DNA from: Rhodocyclaceae bacterium | GTDB lineage: Bacteria > Pseudomonadota > Gammaproteobacteria > Burkholderiales > Rhodocyclaceae | Length of the DNA stretch: 59,053 nt | NCBI GenBank assembly: GCA_016791145.1 | Contig: JAEUNJ010000201.1 | Coordinates: 1 to 59,053, forward strand | Direction: 5' to 3' | In this document: positions 27,868 to 46,610 of the stretch, one piece after another | Position numbering within the stretch: position 1 is the stretch's first letter | How the letters are laid out: the number at the start of each line of letters is the position of its first letter | Position numbers and translations under genes: made by a program | Notes under the pieces: generated by a model | What the model was told of the DNA's origin: nothing | The model's input: the letters and a program-made list of their open reading frames with translations, nothing else | Databases searched by the model: none

Positions 27868-28698
27868 ATGCTGGTCCATCCTCAGTTCGATCCCGTTGCC
27901 GTCGCCCTGGGGCCCCTGTCCGTGCGCTGGTACGGGCTCACCTACCTGGCGGCCTTCGTCCTGTTCCTGGTCCTCGGCCGGGTCCGTGCCCGGCGCCTGC
28001 CCGGAGTGGGCTTCACCGTCGGCGACCTGGACGACCTCCTCTTCTACGGCGTCGTGGGAGTCATCGTCGGCGGCCGCCTCGGACAGGTGCTCTTCTACGA
28101 GCCGGGCCACTACCTCGCCCATCCGGCCGACATCGTGGCGGTATGGAAGGGCGGCATGAGCTTCCACGGCGGCTTCCTCGGCGTCCTCGTCGCCATGGGG
28201 CTCTATGCCCGGCGCCGCGGACTCGCCTTCTGGCAGGTGACGGATTTCATCGCGCCACTGGTCCCCCTGGGGCTGGGCTGCGGACGGATCGGCAATTTCA
28301 TCAACGGCGAACTCTGGGGGCGGATCGCCGACCCGGGCCTGCCCTGGGCCATGGTCTTCCCGCAGGTGGACATGCTTCCCCGCCACCCGTCGCAGCTCTA
28401 CCAGGCCCTGGGCGAGGGCCTCCTGCTTTTCGCGCTGCTCTGGCTCTATGCGTCCAGGCCACGGCCGTTGCGCCATGTCTCGGCGGTCTTCCTGATCGGC
28501 TACGGCTGCGCGCGTTTCGCGGCCGAGTGGTTCCGCGAACCGGATGCGGGGATCTTCGGCCACTCCTATGCGATCAGCATGGGCCAGTGGCTGTCGCTGC
28601 CGATGGTGCTGGCGGGCCTCGCGCTGCTGCTGGCCGGCGGCGGACCGGCATCGCGACCGGGCGCGGCGCCGGCCGGCAAGGGAGGACATCCATCGTGA
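27868..28698 (+). CDS. lgt: Prolipoprotein diacylglyceryl transferase
   Basis: Inner-membrane enzyme that attaches diacylglycerol from phosphatidylglycerol to the lipobox cysteine of pre-lipoproteins. It has 276 residues and about seven membrane segments. The signature [13 protein letters not shown] and the [11 protein letters not shown] motif are intact. A GATAAT hexamer at 27829-27834 is a candidate -10 site, and a GTTCCCC/GGGGAAC hairpin lies further upstream (27717-27739). Its stop overlaps the next gene's GTG start. Confidence 0.97.
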   Translation: MLVHPQFDPVAVALGPLSVRWYGLTYLAAFVLFLVLGRVRARRLPGVGFTVGDLDDLLFYGVVGVIVGGRLGQVLFYEPGHYLAHPADIVAVWKGGMSFHGGFLGVLVAMGLYARRRGLAFWQVTDFIAPLVPLGLGCGRIGNFINGELWGRIADPGLPWAMVFPQVDMLPRHPSQLYQALGEGLLLFALLWLYASRPRPLRHVSAVFLIGYGCARFAAEWFREPDAGIFGHSYAISMGQWLSLPMVLAGLALLLAGGGPASRPGAAPAGKGGHPS

Positions 28699-30023
28699 AC
28701 GACAGCCTGATCACCCGCGGCCTGAAGAAGGTGCGCGCCCTCGTCTCCGACGAACCGCCGGCGCTTTCGCCCAAGGTCCGCGACCGCCTGCGGGCCCAGT
28801 TGCGCGAATGCGTGGAGGGACGCGGCGGCGAAGTGTCGGCGCGGCAACGCGCGGCGGGCCTGGCGCGGACCTACCAGGGGCTGTCCGAGGCGGGCCGGCG
28901 CGACTTCCTGCGCCTGATCGCCCTCGAGTTCGGGCCCGACCCGGCGCGGGTCGCCAAGGCCCACGAGGCCTATCAGGCGGCCGTCGGCACGCCGCGCCAG
29001 TGGGACGCGGAGGCCGGGCTGCGGGCGGCACTGCGCTCCGGCCGCATCCGCATCCTCACCCAGTTCAATGCCATGCCCCAGGGAGTCAAGTTCCTTGTGG
29101 ACCTGCGGGCGGAACTGCTCGGCTTCCTGGAGAAGGACACGGACCTGGCGCCGCTCGACCGGGAACTGGAAGCCCGCCTGACCGCCTGGTTCGACGTGGG
29201 CTTCCTGGAACTGCAGCGCATCACCTGGAGTTCCCCGGCGGCGCTGCTCGAGAAGCTGATCGCCTACGAGGCGGTGCACGAGATCCGCTCCTGGGCGGAC
29301 CTGAAGAACCGGCTGGACTCGGACCGCCGCTGCTACGCCTTCTTCCACCCGCGCATGCCGACCGAGCCGCTGATCTTCGTGGAGGTGGCCCTGACCGACC
29401 ACCTGGCCGACAACGTCCAGCACCTGCTGGACGAGGCGGCCCCCGTGTTCGATGCGCGCAAGGCGGACACCGCCATCTTCTACTCGATCTCCAACACCCA
29501 GGTCGGCCTGCGCGGCGTCTCCTTCGGCAATTTCCTGCTCAAGCGGGTCATCGACGACCTGAAGCGGGACTTCCCGCGCCTGCGGACCTTCGCCACCCTC
29601 TCGCCGATCCCCGGTCTCGCCGGCTGGACGAAGAAGCATGCACAGGCGCTCGCCGAAGCCGGCATCGACCTGCCCGTGGCGGACCTGGCGGCCGGCGCGT
29701 GGGCCGCGGACAAGGCCGAGGCCCGGCGCCTGCGCGATCCGCTGCTCGCCCTGGCGGCCCGCTACCTGCTGGAGGCGAAGGGCCGCGGCGAAGGAGCCCC
29801 GCCACCCTTCGACCCGGTGTCGCGCTTTCATCTGGGCAATGGCGCCCGCATCGAGCGGCTCAACCACCTGGGTGACAGTTCGGCGAAGGGCCTTGCCCAG
29901 TCCTTCGGCATGATGGTCAACTACCTCTACGAGCCCGAGGAGATCGAGCAGAACGTGGAGGCCTTCGCCGCCGACGGCCGCATCGCGGCCGCCGCATCGC
30001 TGCGCCGCCAGGCGCGCCGGTAG
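28695..30023 (+). CDS. Malonyl-CoA decarboxylase
   Basis: Converts malonyl-CoA to acetyl-CoA and CO2. The 442-residue protein covers the full family: an N-terminal helical domain ([22 protein letters not shown] region) and a C-terminal GNAT-like catalytic domain ([47 protein letters not shown] and [13 protein letters not shown]). The His of [17 protein letters not shown] near the end and the C-terminal [12 protein letters not shown] are conserved. The GTG start is chosen because it overlaps the lgt stop (GTGA) and is preceded by GGAGG. No malonate transport or activation genes are nearby. Confidence 0.93.
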   Translation: MNDSLITRGLKKVRALVSDEPPALSPKVRDRLRAQLRECVEGRGGEVSARQRAAGLARTYQGLSEAGRRDFLRLIALEFGPDPARVAKAHEAYQAAVGTPRQWDAEAGLRAALRSGRIRILTQFNAMPQGVKFLVDLRAELLGFLEKDTDLAPLDRELEARLTAWFDVGFLELQRITWSSPAALLEKLIAYEAVHEIRSWADLKNRLDSDRRCYAFFHPRMPTEPLIFVEVALTDHLADNVQHLLDEAAPVFDARKADTAIFYSISNTQVGLRGVSFGNFLLKRVIDDLKRDFPRLRTFATLSPIPGLAGWTKKHAQALAEAGIDLPVADLAAGAWAADKAEARRLRDPLLALAARYLLEAKGRGEGAPPPFDPVSRFHLGNGARIERLNHLGDSSAKGLAQSFGMMVNYLYEPEEIEQNVEAFAADGRIAAAASLRRQARR

Positions 30024-30058
30024 AATCGCCACTTTCCACCACGCAAGGAGGATCCACC

Positions 30059-30532
30059 ATGGACAGACCGTTCAAGGTACTCGGCGTCCAGCAGATCGCC
30101 ATCGGCGGCCCGGACAAGGAACGCATGAAGAAGTTGTGGGTGGAGATGCTCGGCCTGACGATCACGGGCAACTACGTCTCGGAGCGGGAGAACGTGAACG
30201 AGGACATCGCCGCCATCGGCAGCGGTCCGTTCAAGGTCGAGGTGGACCTGATGCAGCCGGTGGACCCGGCGAAGAAGCCCGCCGTGCACGAGACGCCGCT
30301 CAACCATGTGGGCCTGTGGATCGACGACCTGCCGAAGGCCGTGGAGTGGCTGACCGCCCGGGGCGTGCGCTTCGCGCCCGGCGGCATCCGCAAGGGGGCC
30401 GCCGGCTTCGACATCACCTTCCTGCACCCCAAGGCCAACGAGCAGTTCCCCATCGCCGGCGAGGGGGTGCTGATCGAACTGGTGCAGGCGCCCCCCGAAG
30501 TGGTCACCGCCTTCGCGGGACTGGCAGGCTGA
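30059..30532 (+). CDS. VOC-family (glyoxalase/bleomycin resistance-like) protein
   Basis: A 157-residue metal-dependent vicinal-oxygen-chelate fold protein. It begins with the beta strand [14 protein letters not shown], has an internal repeat ([18 protein letters not shown]) and ends with a [10 protein letters not shown] strand whose Glu is a likely metal ligand. The pattern resembles methylmalonyl-CoA epimerase and lactoylglutathione lyase relatives, but the substrate cannot be assigned. A strong AAGGAGG site precedes the ATG. A TAGAAT -10-like hexamer overlaps the stop codon of the upstream gene. Confidence 0.85.
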   Translation: MDRPFKVLGVQQIAIGGPDKERMKKLWVEMLGLTITGNYVSERENVNEDIAAIGSGPFKVEVDLMQPVDPAKKPAVHETPLNHVGLWIDDLPKAVEWLTARGVRFAPGGIRKGAAGFDITFLHPKANEQFPIAGEGVLIELVQAPPEVVTAFAGLAG

Positions 30533-30603
30533 GGAATCCCGTCCCGGTCGGCCGGCGGAAGTTCGGGCGCCCCAGCCTCGCGTCAACCGAAAAAATGCAG
30601 TTG

Positions 30604-30742
30604 AACCACAGAGACACGGAGCTCACAGAGGAAAATCAAATCCTTGTCGCGCTTGTGGCACTCACCCGATGGGTGGCCCGAACACCACGCGCAAGTCCTT
30701 GACGTTTCGCATTTCTCTGCGTCTCTGTGCCTCTGTGGTGAA
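30604..30742. repeat. Imperfect inverted repeat of the CCACAGAGACAC type
   Basis: The arm 30604-30636 (AACCACAGAGACACGGAGCT...) pairs imperfectly with 30711-30742 (...CTCTGTGCCTCTGTGGTGAA). The element is markedly lower in GC than its surroundings and fills most of the gap between the VOC gene and the giant kinase gene. Elements with this CACAGAGAC / GTCTCTGTG composition recur in many bacterial genomes and behave like non-autonomous extragenic palindromes. A related copy lies at 49566-49694. Confidence 0.75.
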
Positions 30743-30809
30743 GTTTTCAGGGTCAATCATCCGGCCGGGATGATCTGCCGCCGGCGCCCCGCGCCGGCTT
30801 CGGTTGGGT

Positions 30810-35934
<5,125 letters not shown>

Positions 35935-35960
<26 letters not shown>

Positions 35961-38886
35961 CCCAGGCAGTGATGTTCACGTGCGCCACGACGGCGCCGCC
36001 GCTGCCGTCGCGGATCGGCGCGGCATGAAGCAGGAACCAGCGCTGCTCCCCGGGCGAGTGGCAGGGGTATTCCATGAGGAAGTGGTCGGCCTTGCCGGCC
36101 AGGATGCGACGGATGCCGCCGGCCGCCTTGCGGGCGGTGGCGGCGTCCTCCCGGGCGCCGGCCCGGCAGGCCTTCAGGTAGTCGCAGCCCGGGCCGGTGT
36201 GAAGCAGGTCCGGGTCGCCATTCTGCCGCGCGAACTCCCTCCAGGCGGCGTTCACCATGACGATCCGCCCGGCGGCGTCGAGCACGGACAGGTGCCCGGG
36301 AACGGAGTCGAGGATTGACTGCAGGCGGCGCACGTCCTGCAGCGAAGTAACGTCGACGAAACTGATCACGGCGCCGCGCCGGTCGCCGGAGGGCACCAGG
36401 TAAGGCAGGATGCGCATCAGGTAGTGGCAGCCGTCGCCGGCCTTGATCTCCCGCTCGGTCTCCCGGTCGGCGGCGATGGTGGCGCGCAGGGACTCGACGA
36501 AATCGGGGGCGTCCAGCAGGTTGGCGAAGTCGTCGATGGGCCGGCCCAGGTCCGATTCGCGGATCTTGAACAGGCGCGTTGCCTCCGGGGTGAAGCGGGT
36601 CAGGCGCAGTTGCCCATCGACGAAAATCGTGGCGATGGCCGCCGCCTTGGCCATGCTGTCCAGGTCGGCATTCAGCCGGTTGAGGATCTCGATCTTCTCC
36701 TGGTTCTCCGCATTGACGGTGTAGAGCTCCTCGTTCACCGACTGCAGTTCCTCGTTGGAACTCTGCAGTTCCTCGTTCGAGGCCATCAGTTCCTCGTTGG
36801 TGGCCTGCAGTTCCTCGTTGGAGGTCTCCAGTTCCTCGATGGTGGCCTGCAGGCTCTCCCGGGTGGCTGCCAGGTCCCGCTCCAGGTGGCGGATGTGCTG
36901 GGCGGTCTCGGTATCGACGTCGATGGTCGGCAGGGCCGGGCTGGGTTCGGGAATCGGTTCCCCGTCCAGGGTCAGCAGCAGGGCCCGCTCGGGACTGCCG
37001 GGAACGGCCACCGGCCGGGCCACCAGGCGGACCCGCTCGGCGCCGCCGCCGGGCAGGTCGAAGGGCACCAGGTCGGAGCGCACGGCACCGTTGTCCTTGG
37101 CGGCCCGATGGAGCAGGGCGAGGGCCACCGGGGCGAGGCGCTCGGGCAGCATGCGCCCCAGCTCAAGGCTGGCGCTGCCCTCGGGGATGCGCAGGTAGCG
37201 CTGGGCTTCGCCGAAGACGTGGATCAGCTCGTGGGAGGGGCTGACCAGGAGGCTGGGCGGCACATAACTGTGCAGCAGCTCGGCCTGGCCGGCATCGATC
37301 AGGCCGGCCTCCGCCGTCGCCCGGGCGCGGCCGGCGGCGGCGCCCCGCCGCCCCGGATCGCCGGCGACCCGCGGCCGGCCGGGCTCCAGGGCGTTCATGG
37401 CCAGGGAGACATGGCGCAGGACCTTGAAGATCTTGTGCTTGGCGTTGATCGGCGAGAACTCCCGGCTCAGCTCGGCCAGGGACTCGCTGCTGCCCAGGAA
37501 CAGGTGGGCACCCGGCACCATGGCGTACTGCAGGCGGCGCAGCACCCGCTCCTGGGCCTGGGCCTGGAAGGAGATCAGCACGTTGCGGCAGGACACCAGG
37601 TCCATGCGTGTGAAGGGCGGGTCCTCGAGCAGGTTGTGGCGGGCGAAGACGATGTTCTGGCGGATCTCGCCCCTGACCACGAAATGGTTGCCGCGCCGGG
37701 TGAAGAAGCGCTCCAGGCGCTCCGGCGAGACCTCGGCGGCGATGGACTCGGAATAGACGCCGCTGCCCGCCACTTCGATGTTCTGCTGTTCCACGTCGGT
37801 GGCGAAGATCTTGATCGACGGCCAGCGGCGCAGCCTTTCGCAGGCCTCCGCGAAGAGGATGGCGATGGAATAAGCCTCCTCGCCGGTGGAGGCGCCGGCG
37901 ACCCAGACGCGGACCGGCTGGCCGTCGGCCTTCTCCTCCAGCAGGGCCTGGATCGAGTGCTTGCCCAGCAGTTCGAAGGATTCGGCGTCGCGGAAGAAGC
38001 TGGTGACCGGGATCAGGATTTCCCGGCGCAGGGAGATGACCTCGCCCCGGTCGCTTTCCATCAGGCGCAGGTAGGCGTCGAAGTCGGGCAGATGCCGGAC
38101 CTGCATGCGCCGCTCGATGCGGCGCAGGACCGTGGCCGCCTTGTAGTCGCGGAAATTCACCCCGCCCAGCTGGTGCAGCAGGTGCAGGATCTCCTCCAGG
38201 GCGGAGCCCTTCTCCATCTGCACCAGGGGCTGGCCGCCCTGGACCAGCGGCGGACGCGGCGCCTGGTGGATGTGGTCCAGGATGCGGGCAGCGAGGGCCT
38301 CGGGGGGCAGCACCTCGTCCACCAGGCCGGTGGCGATGACGCTGCGCGGCATGCCGTCGAACTTGGCCGATTCCAGGTCCTGGGCGAGCAGGAAGCCCCC
38401 GGCGTCGTTCACCGCGACGGCGCCCCGGGTGCCGTCCGAACCGGTGCCCGAGAGGACCACAGCCACCGCCCGGCCCCCGTACTCCCGGGCCAGGGAGGTG
38501 AAGAAGAGGTCGATGGGCAGGGACAGGCCGCGGGGATTCTTCGGCGACAGGTGGAGCCGCCCGGCGGAGACCGTCATCAGGCTGCCCGGCGGGATCAGAT
38601 AGACGTGGTCCGCCTCCAGGGCCATGCTGTCCTCCACCATGGTGACGGGCATGCGGGTGTGGCGGGCCAGCAGGTTGGCCATCATGCTCTTGTGGTCCGG
38701 CGACAGGTGCTGGATCACGACGAAGGCCGCCCCCGCGTCGGCGGGCACCATCTGGAAGAAGCGCTCCAGGGCGTCGAGGCCGCCGGCGGAGGCGCCTATC
38801 CCGACCACGTAGCCGGCGAAATGGCTGCCTCCCGCGCATTCTCCGGCGGTTTTCGGGGCGGATTTGCGATTGGCGGACTTGCCCAT
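35935..38886 (-). CDS. CheB-CheR-PAS fusion protein (methylesterase/methyltransferase sensor)
   Basis: A 983-residue fusion. The CheB-like methylesterase domain (about 22-210) keeps the catalytic triad: Ser33 in GASAGG, His in QHLSPDH and Asp in GTGSDGTRG. It lacks the usual receiver. The CheR methyltransferase follows (about 240-500) with VTSFFRD, the SAM-binding [12 protein letters not shown] and [13 protein letters not shown] long coiled coil of SNEELQ-type heptads (about 665-740) leads to two PAS domains. Such proteins are kinase partners of unknown methyl substrates. The start ATG (MGKSANRK) was chosen over an upstream in-frame one that adds 46 unlike residues. It overlaps the downstream giant kinase gene. 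Confidence 0.94.
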
Positions 38887-39167
38887 CTGGTTCGTGCATT
38901 TTCGTGCCCCCGCGGGGAGCCACAGGGAAGGCGACGGCGCGGCGATCCGCCGTGCCGCCTGTGAGTATCGCCGGTTTGGTCGCTGCCGGCGGAAGAATTT
39001 CCCCTCTTGCTTGATTACCGTCAACCGCGGGGCCGCCGGTTCCGTTGCGGCGCCGGGCGGGATCGGGGAACCGGGGCGCGGGCGCCGCGGGGCCGGCCCC
39101 GCCCCTGCCGGCGTGGCCGGAATGGGGGATACTGCATGGCTTTCCGACCCACGACCACGGAGATTCC

Positions 39168-40256
39168 ATGCTCTTCACTCCCTACACCAAGGGCGACCTG
39201 ACCCTCTCCAATCGCATCGTCATGGCGCCCATGACGCGCTGCCGGGCCGACCACCGGGATGCCATCCCCAACGACCTGATGGTCGAGTACTACCGCCAGC
39301 GCGCGTCGGCCGGACTGATCCTTTCCGAGGGCACGCCGGTCTCCGACCGGGCCCGCGGCTACATCAACACGCCCTCCCTCTGGAACGAGGCCCAGGCCGA
39401 AGGCTGGAAGAAGGTCACCGATGCCGTCCATGCGGCGGGCGGGCGGATATTCGTGCAACTCTGGCACTGCGGACGGGTGTCCAACGCCGTGCTGCACGCG
39501 GACGGCAGCCCGCCGGCGGCGCCTTCCGCGAAGGCCGCCGCCACGAAGACCTTCATCCCCGGCCCCGACGGCACGCCGATCCAGGCCGACTGCGGGGCGC
39601 CCGCGGCCATGACCACGGCCGAGGCCGGGAACGTCGCCGTCGAGTTCGGCAATGCGGCCCGCCTCGCCAGGCTGGCGGGGTTCGACGGCGCCGAGATCCA
39701 CGGCGCCAACGGCTACCTGCTGGACCAGTTCCGCTGCCCCTTCCTCAACGACCGGACGGACAAGTACGGCGGCTCCCTGGAGAACCGCTACCGGATGCTC
39801 CTCGAAGTGGTGGACGCGGTGGCCGCCGAACTGGGGCCCGAGCGGGTCTGCGTGCGCCAGTCACCCCGGGGCGCCGCCAACGACATGCAGCCGGATCCGG
39901 ACCCCCTGGGCACCTACACATGGATCGCCCGGGAACTGGACAAGCGCAGGATCGGCTTCCTGCACATCTACGACCAGTCCGCCACGTGGGTGCACGATCC
40001 GGCCGACGACCTGCTGCCGGCCCTGCGCCAGACCTACGGCGGGGCGCTGATGGTGTGCGGCGGCTTCAAGCGCGAGAAGGGCGAGGCGGTCCTGGCCCGG
40101 GGCGCCGACCTGGTGGCCATCGGCAAGCTCTTCATCTCCAATCCCGACCTGGTGGCCCGGCTGAAGACCAACGTGGACCTCAATCCCTGGGACGCCACGA
40201 CCTTCTATGCCGGCGGCACCCGGGGCTACACCGACTACCCCTGCGCCAGCGAGTAG
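39168..40256 (+). CDS. Old yellow enzyme family alkene reductase (NemA-like)
   Basis: FMN-dependent ene-reductase of 362 residues acting on N-ethylmaleimide, enones or nitro compounds with NADPH. The N-terminus LFTPYTKGDLTLSNRIVMAPMTRCRAD and motifs QLWHCGRVSN, HGANGYLLDQF and DRTDKYGGSLENRYR are diagnostic. Near the end GGFKREKGE and DLVAIGKLFISNPDL bind FMN phosphate. Its promoter region (281-bp gap from the CheB-CheR gene) contains a 16-bp GC palindrome at 39087-39102. The native substrate is unknown. Confidence 0.95.
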   Translation: MLFTPYTKGDLTLSNRIVMAPMTRCRADHRDAIPNDLMVEYYRQRASAGLILSEGTPVSDRARGYINTPSLWNEAQAEGWKKVTDAVHAAGGRIFVQLWHCGRVSNAVLHADGSPPAAPSAKAAATKTFIPGPDGTPIQADCGAPAAMTTAEAGNVAVEFGNAARLARLAGFDGAEIHGANGYLLDQFRCPFLNDRTDKYGGSLENRYRMLLEVVDAVAAELGPERVCVRQSPRGAANDMQPDPDPLGTYTWIARELDKRRIGFLHIYDQSATWVHDPADDLLPALRQTYGGALMVCGGFKREKGEAVLARGADLVAIGKLFISNPDLVARLKTNVDLNPWDATTFYAGGTRGYTDYPCASE

Positions 40257-40432
40257 GCGAACGCACCCGGCGGGCGGGCGATCCGGGCACCGCGGCGGAG
40301 AACCGGAGGCCTGCCGGATTCGGGGTACCCATCCGATGGGCCGCCGGGCCCGGCGATGCATGGCCGTTCCCGGTGGCACCGCGTCCCGGTCGCGGGGCCC
40401 CGGGCATGCCGTTCCCGTGAGGCCGGGCCGAT

Positions 40433-41938
40433 TCAGCGCCCGGGGAGCGTCCGGGGCGGCGGTGGCGGCAGGTCCGGCGGCGGCAGTTCGATGGCGGGGC
40501 GGGCCGGCTCCGGCGGCCGGCCGAAGGGCACGGCGACCGGGAAACCATTGACCTTCAGAGCGCCGTCCCGCCAGCGGGCCGCCGCCTTCAGGCGCTCGCC
40601 GTCGCGCACCAGGTGACCCTGCAACACGAGCGCGTTGATCTGGTCCGAAGCGGCGCTGCGCGCCGCGGCCGCGGCATCGGGCGCCTCGCCGGCGGCGGCA
40701 CCGGGCCAGGCGCCGCGCCGCGCCAGGGCTTTCTCCCCCAGGGCCAGGGCCAGGGGTTCGGCCAGGTCCAGGTCCAGGTCGCCCTCGATGCCTTCCAGCG
40801 CCGAGAAGGGATTGGCCCCGGCCTCATCGTCGTAGCGCACCACCCGCAGGGAAAGGGTCAGACGCAGGTCCCCGGCCGGCATGCGGAAACTCAGATCGTC
40901 CACCCGGAATTCGGGCTGCCGGCGCATCAGGTCGCCAAAGAACCGGCGGGTCAGGGCGATCTGCTCCAGGGCCTCCTCCCGCGGCGTCGGGTTGCGGGCT
41001 TGCAGGGCTTCGGCCGCGTCCCGCAGCGCCTTCACCGTCGGACCGTGCAGGTGCCGCGCGCTCATGGCCAGACGGAAGGGCCCGGCCTTCTCACCCTGGA
41101 ATTCCACGCCCTGGGCGGCCATGTCCGTTTTCAGGTCCAGGAAATCTCCGGCGGCATCGACACCGGTGCGATAACTGCCCGCCGTGGCCCGCAACGCGAG
41201 GCCCGGCCCGGTGGCGCTGAGCTCCGCCAGGCGGGCATCCGCCGTGCCCAGCCAGAGGCCGTGGCTGCCCAGCCGCAGGTCGCCCTTCAGGCTCATCGCG
41301 CCGAGGGTGGCCTTCCCGTCCTTGCCCTGGAGTTCGAGGCCCGGCATCGTCAGATCCGGCTGCATCCTGTCGTAGCTGCGCGCGAAGCGGATGTCCCCGT
41401 GCAGGCCCTGCCACGCAAGGCGGACGCCACCGGAGAGTTCCCGGGCAATCGCCGGTACCCGCAGATGGGCGACGCCGTCGTCGGCATCGACGAGCTCCGT
41501 GACCACCAATGCCGGCGCGTCCGCGCCGAAGAGCTCGGGCAACCGCTCCCCCAGGTCGCCCTCGAGGCGCAGCCGCGTCTCGATCACCGCCCGGGCCGGC
41601 GCGAAATCGCCCCGCCGCCAGTTCGGCAGGGGGCCGTGGCGGATGTCGAGCAACTGGGTCAGCCGCACGGGTCCCCGCGATCCGGTCGCCCGCGCCAGGA
41701 CCCCCGCGAGGAGCTCGCCATAGGGACCGCGCACCTCCACCGTCGTGGTGGCGGTGGACGAGAACAGTCCGCGCTCGTAGGTCTGGGCGGCGATGCGCAG
41801 CCAGGGCTGGCGTCCCAGGAAGGTCTGCTGCCGGGCGATGGCGTCGGCCACCTCCAGCCCCGCCTGCCGGCTGGCCCACGCGAAGGCCCCGGCGGCGAGG
41901 ACCAGCAGGGCAATGACGACGGCAACGACGCGCTTCAT
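40433..41938 (-). CDS. DUF945 (YdgA) family protein
   Basis: A 501-residue protein with an N-terminal signal anchor (MKRVVAVVIALLVLAAGAFAWASRQAG) and a large periplasmic part rich in beta strands, as in the YdgA family (GlyGly-anchored, function unclear). Landmarks are the family start after the anchor (QTYERGLFSSTATTTVEV) and the late segment DQINALVLQGHLVRDGERLKAAARWRDGALKVNG. The C-terminus is proline-rich. It ends 176 bp from the convergent reductase gene. Confidence 0.85.
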   Translation of the reverse strand: MKRVVAVVIALLVLAAGAFAWASRQAGLEVADAIARQQTFLGRQPWLRIAAQTYERGLFSSTATTTVEVRGPYGELLAGVLARATGSRGPVRLTQLLDIRHGPLPNWRRGDFAPARAVIETRLRLEGDLGERLPELFGADAPALVVTELVDADDGVAHLRVPAIARELSGGVRLAWQGLHGDIRFARSYDRMQPDLTMPGLELQGKDGKATLGAMSLKGDLRLGSHGLWLGTADARLAELSATGPGLALRATAGSYRTGVDAAGDFLDLKTDMAAQGVEFQGEKAGPFRLAMSARHLHGPTVKALRDAAEALQARNPTPREEALEQIALTRRFFGDLMRRQPEFRVDDLSFRMPAGDLRLTLSLRVVRYDDEAGANPFSALEGIEGDLDLDLAEPLALALGEKALARRGAWPGAAAGEAPDAAAAARSAASDQINALVLQGHLVRDGERLKAAARWRDGALKVNGFPVAVPFGRPPEPARPAIELPPPDLPPPPPRTLPGR

Positions 41939-42042
41939 GGCTGGATCCCGCTCGAGATATGACGATGGTCGGCGCGATCATACCCGAGTGACCACCGCCG
42001 ACGGGCGGACCGGGGGGGGCCGCCAGGGGCGGGGGAAGGGGA

Positions 42043-43842
42043 TCAGCGGGGCGGCAGCCAGCGCTCGAGGGCCGCCCGCAGCGCATCGAAAAGGAATGGC
42101 TTCGCCAGGTAGTCGTCCATTCCTGCGGCGATGCAGGCCTCCCGATCCCCGCGGATGGCGTTGGCGGTCAACGCAACGATCGGGGTGTGCGCCAGTCCGA
42201 GTGACCGCTCGCGCGCGATCATCCGGCGCGTGGCTTCGAATCCGTCCATGTTCGGCATCTGGCAGTCCATGAGGATCAGATCGAAATCCGTCTGCTCCAC
42301 GGCCCTGAGTGCCGCGAGTCCGTCCTCCGCCCGGTCCGCCGCCACCCCCATCCGCCCGAGCATCGCCAGGGCGATCTCGCTATTCACCGCGTTGTCCTCG
42401 ACCAGCAGCACACGCCCCGCAAGGGAGGTCGCGCCACCGGATTCGCCGGCCGCCGGCGCCGCCGCCGGGGCCGATGCCGCTGCGAGCGGCAGTTCGAACC
42501 AGAACGTGGCCCCTTCGCCAGGGCGGCTGTCGCAGCCGATGCGTCCTCCCATCAATTCGACCAGCTGCCGGGAGATCGCCAGGCCGAGGCCGGTGCCCCC
42601 GTGCCGCCGGGTCGGCGACCCGTCCACCTGGCTGAACATCTCGAACAGCCGGGCCTGGCTTGCCTCGGCGATGCCGACGCCGCTGTCGCGCACCGCGAAG
42701 CGCACCAGGGTGCGGCCGGCCATCCCCTCCCCGCCCGAAAGCCCGACGTCCACCTCCACTCCTCCGGCATCGGTGAATTTCACGGCGTTGGAGATCAGGT
42801 TGTTCAACACCTGCTTGATGCGGCTCGCATCACCCGACAGCCACTGGGGCACCTCGGGTGCCACCGCCATCGACAGGCGGAGGCCCTTCTCCTGGGCCCG
42901 GGCCGACATCAGGTCCGTGACTTCGCGCGGGAGCCGGCGGACCTCGAAAGGCTCGGGAAAGACTTCGAGCTTGCCGGCATCCAGCTTCGAGAAGTCCAGG
43001 ATGTCGTTGATCAATACCAGGAGGTGCTGGCCCGACGCACGGATTGCGTCCACCCGGTGCCGTTGCCCGGTGTCGAGCTCGCCGGTCTCGAGCAGCTGCG
43101 CCATGCCGAGAATTCCGTTCAAGGGCGTCCGGATCTCATGGCTCATGTTGGCCAGGAACTGCAGCCGGGCCCGGCCGGCGGCCTCGGCGGCATGCAGGGC
43201 CATCTCGCGCTCGGCGGCGATCCTGGCGTTGTCGAAGCGCAAGGTCAGCATTTCGACCGTATTGCGCACCGCGCGGCGCGCATTGAGGAAGACCAGCAGC
43301 ACGAAGAACAACAGGGCCGCCCCGAGGCCGAGGGTCTCGACGCGTCCCATCGCGATCATGTAGACGGCCGGCGGCACGAGCACCGGGCCGGCCAGCGCCG
43401 CATAGGCAAGCAGGGAACTGGAAAGCGTGAACAGGCCGACGGCGGCGGTGCCGGTCAGGAACACCGTCATGATGGCCTGGATAGCGATGTCATCGCTCGG
43501 CAGGAGCACCGTCCCCATCAGGCCCCAGATGGTGCCGGCGCATAGCGTCAGGGGGACGAAGCGCCGGAGCCAATGGCGGGCCCGCTCCGGCGGCGGCGCG
43601 GCCCGCCGGTACGCAAGGATGTCCAGGTAACGCACGAGGGATACCGCATTGTTGACCAGGAACCAGGCCAGGATGACGCGGCCACTGACCGACCCGTGCA
43701 GGGTCCAGGCCACGATCAACGAGAACACGACCGCCGTGCCCAGCGTCATGGGCGTCAGCCGATAGAGAAGTGCAATGCGTTCGGCATCGACGAGCCGCCG
43801 GGTTGCTTGATCCGCGTCACGCGGTTGCTCGATATGCTTCAT
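42043..43842 (-). CDS. Membrane-anchored hybrid histidine kinase (HisKA-HATPase-REC)
   Basis: A 599-residue kinase. The N-terminal about 200 residues form an integral sensor of five to six membrane helices without a large periplasmic loop. The kinase carries H235 (NMSHEIRTP), N-box NNLISNAVKF, DSGVGI and GTGLGLAI. The receiver has VEDNAVN, D526 (LILMDCQMPNMDG) and YLAKPF. There is no HPt or DNA-binding output. The ATG (MKHIEQPRDAD) was taken over an upstream in-frame start that overlaps the intergenic region. It is divergent from the next hybrid kinase, with 275 bp between. Confidence 0.93.
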   Translation of the reverse strand: MKHIEQPRDADQATRRLVDAERIALLYRLTPMTLGTAVVFSLIVAWTLHGSVSGRVILAWFLVNNAVSLVRYLDILAYRRAAPPPERARHWLRRFVPLTLCAGTIWGLMGTVLLPSDDIAIQAIMTVFLTGTAAVGLFTLSSSLLAYAALAGPVLVPPAVYMIAMGRVETLGLGAALLFFVLLVFLNARRAVRNTVEMLTLRFDNARIAAEREMALHAAEAAGRARLQFLANMSHEIRTPLNGILGMAQLLETGELDTGQRHRVDAIRASGQHLLVLINDILDFSKLDAGKLEVFPEPFEVRRLPREVTDLMSARAQEKGLRLSMAVAPEVPQWLSGDASRIKQVLNNLISNAVKFTDAGGVEVDVGLSGGEGMAGRTLVRFAVRDSGVGIAEASQARLFEMFSQVDGSPTRRHGGTGLGLAISRQLVELMGGRIGCDSRPGEGATFWFELPLAAASAPAAAPAAGESGGATSLAGRVLLVEDNAVNSEIALAMLGRMGVAADRAEDGLAALRAVEQTDFDLILMDCQMPNMDGFEATRRMIARERSLGLAHTPIVALTANAIRGDREACIAAGMDDYLAKPFLFDALRAALERWLPPR

Positions 43843-44117
43843 GAATATATCCCGCGAGTGTCCGTTCGAGGCTGACCGGGGCGATGCCGCCCCCGCGCGC
43901 GCCGGCTGGCGATTCGGGCACGCGTCGGTTCCGGCGAGTTTAGCGCGATGCGTCCGCCGCAACGCCGTGCGCCCCTCGGGCGGGGGGGTACGCAAGCCCG
44001 CGTTTGTGACTATGATTGCGCGCGCCGCGCCTGAGCGGATGGGCGCCGGATGCCGGTCGGGCGCCTTCCGGAGTGGAAGCGTCCCGAGGCCGCGCCAAGG
44101 ATTCGCACGGAACCCCG

Positions 44118-46610
<2,493 letters not shown>

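Noticed and set aside
36720..36860. Tandem CAGTTCCTCGTTGGA-type DNA repeat
   Set aside because: It only reflects the SNEELQ coiled-coil heptads of the CheB-CheR fusion protein.
39087..39102. 16-bp GC palindrome before the old yellow enzyme gene as an operator
   Set aside because: A palindrome made only of G and C is expected by chance in this GC-rich DNA and no regulator gene is adjacent.
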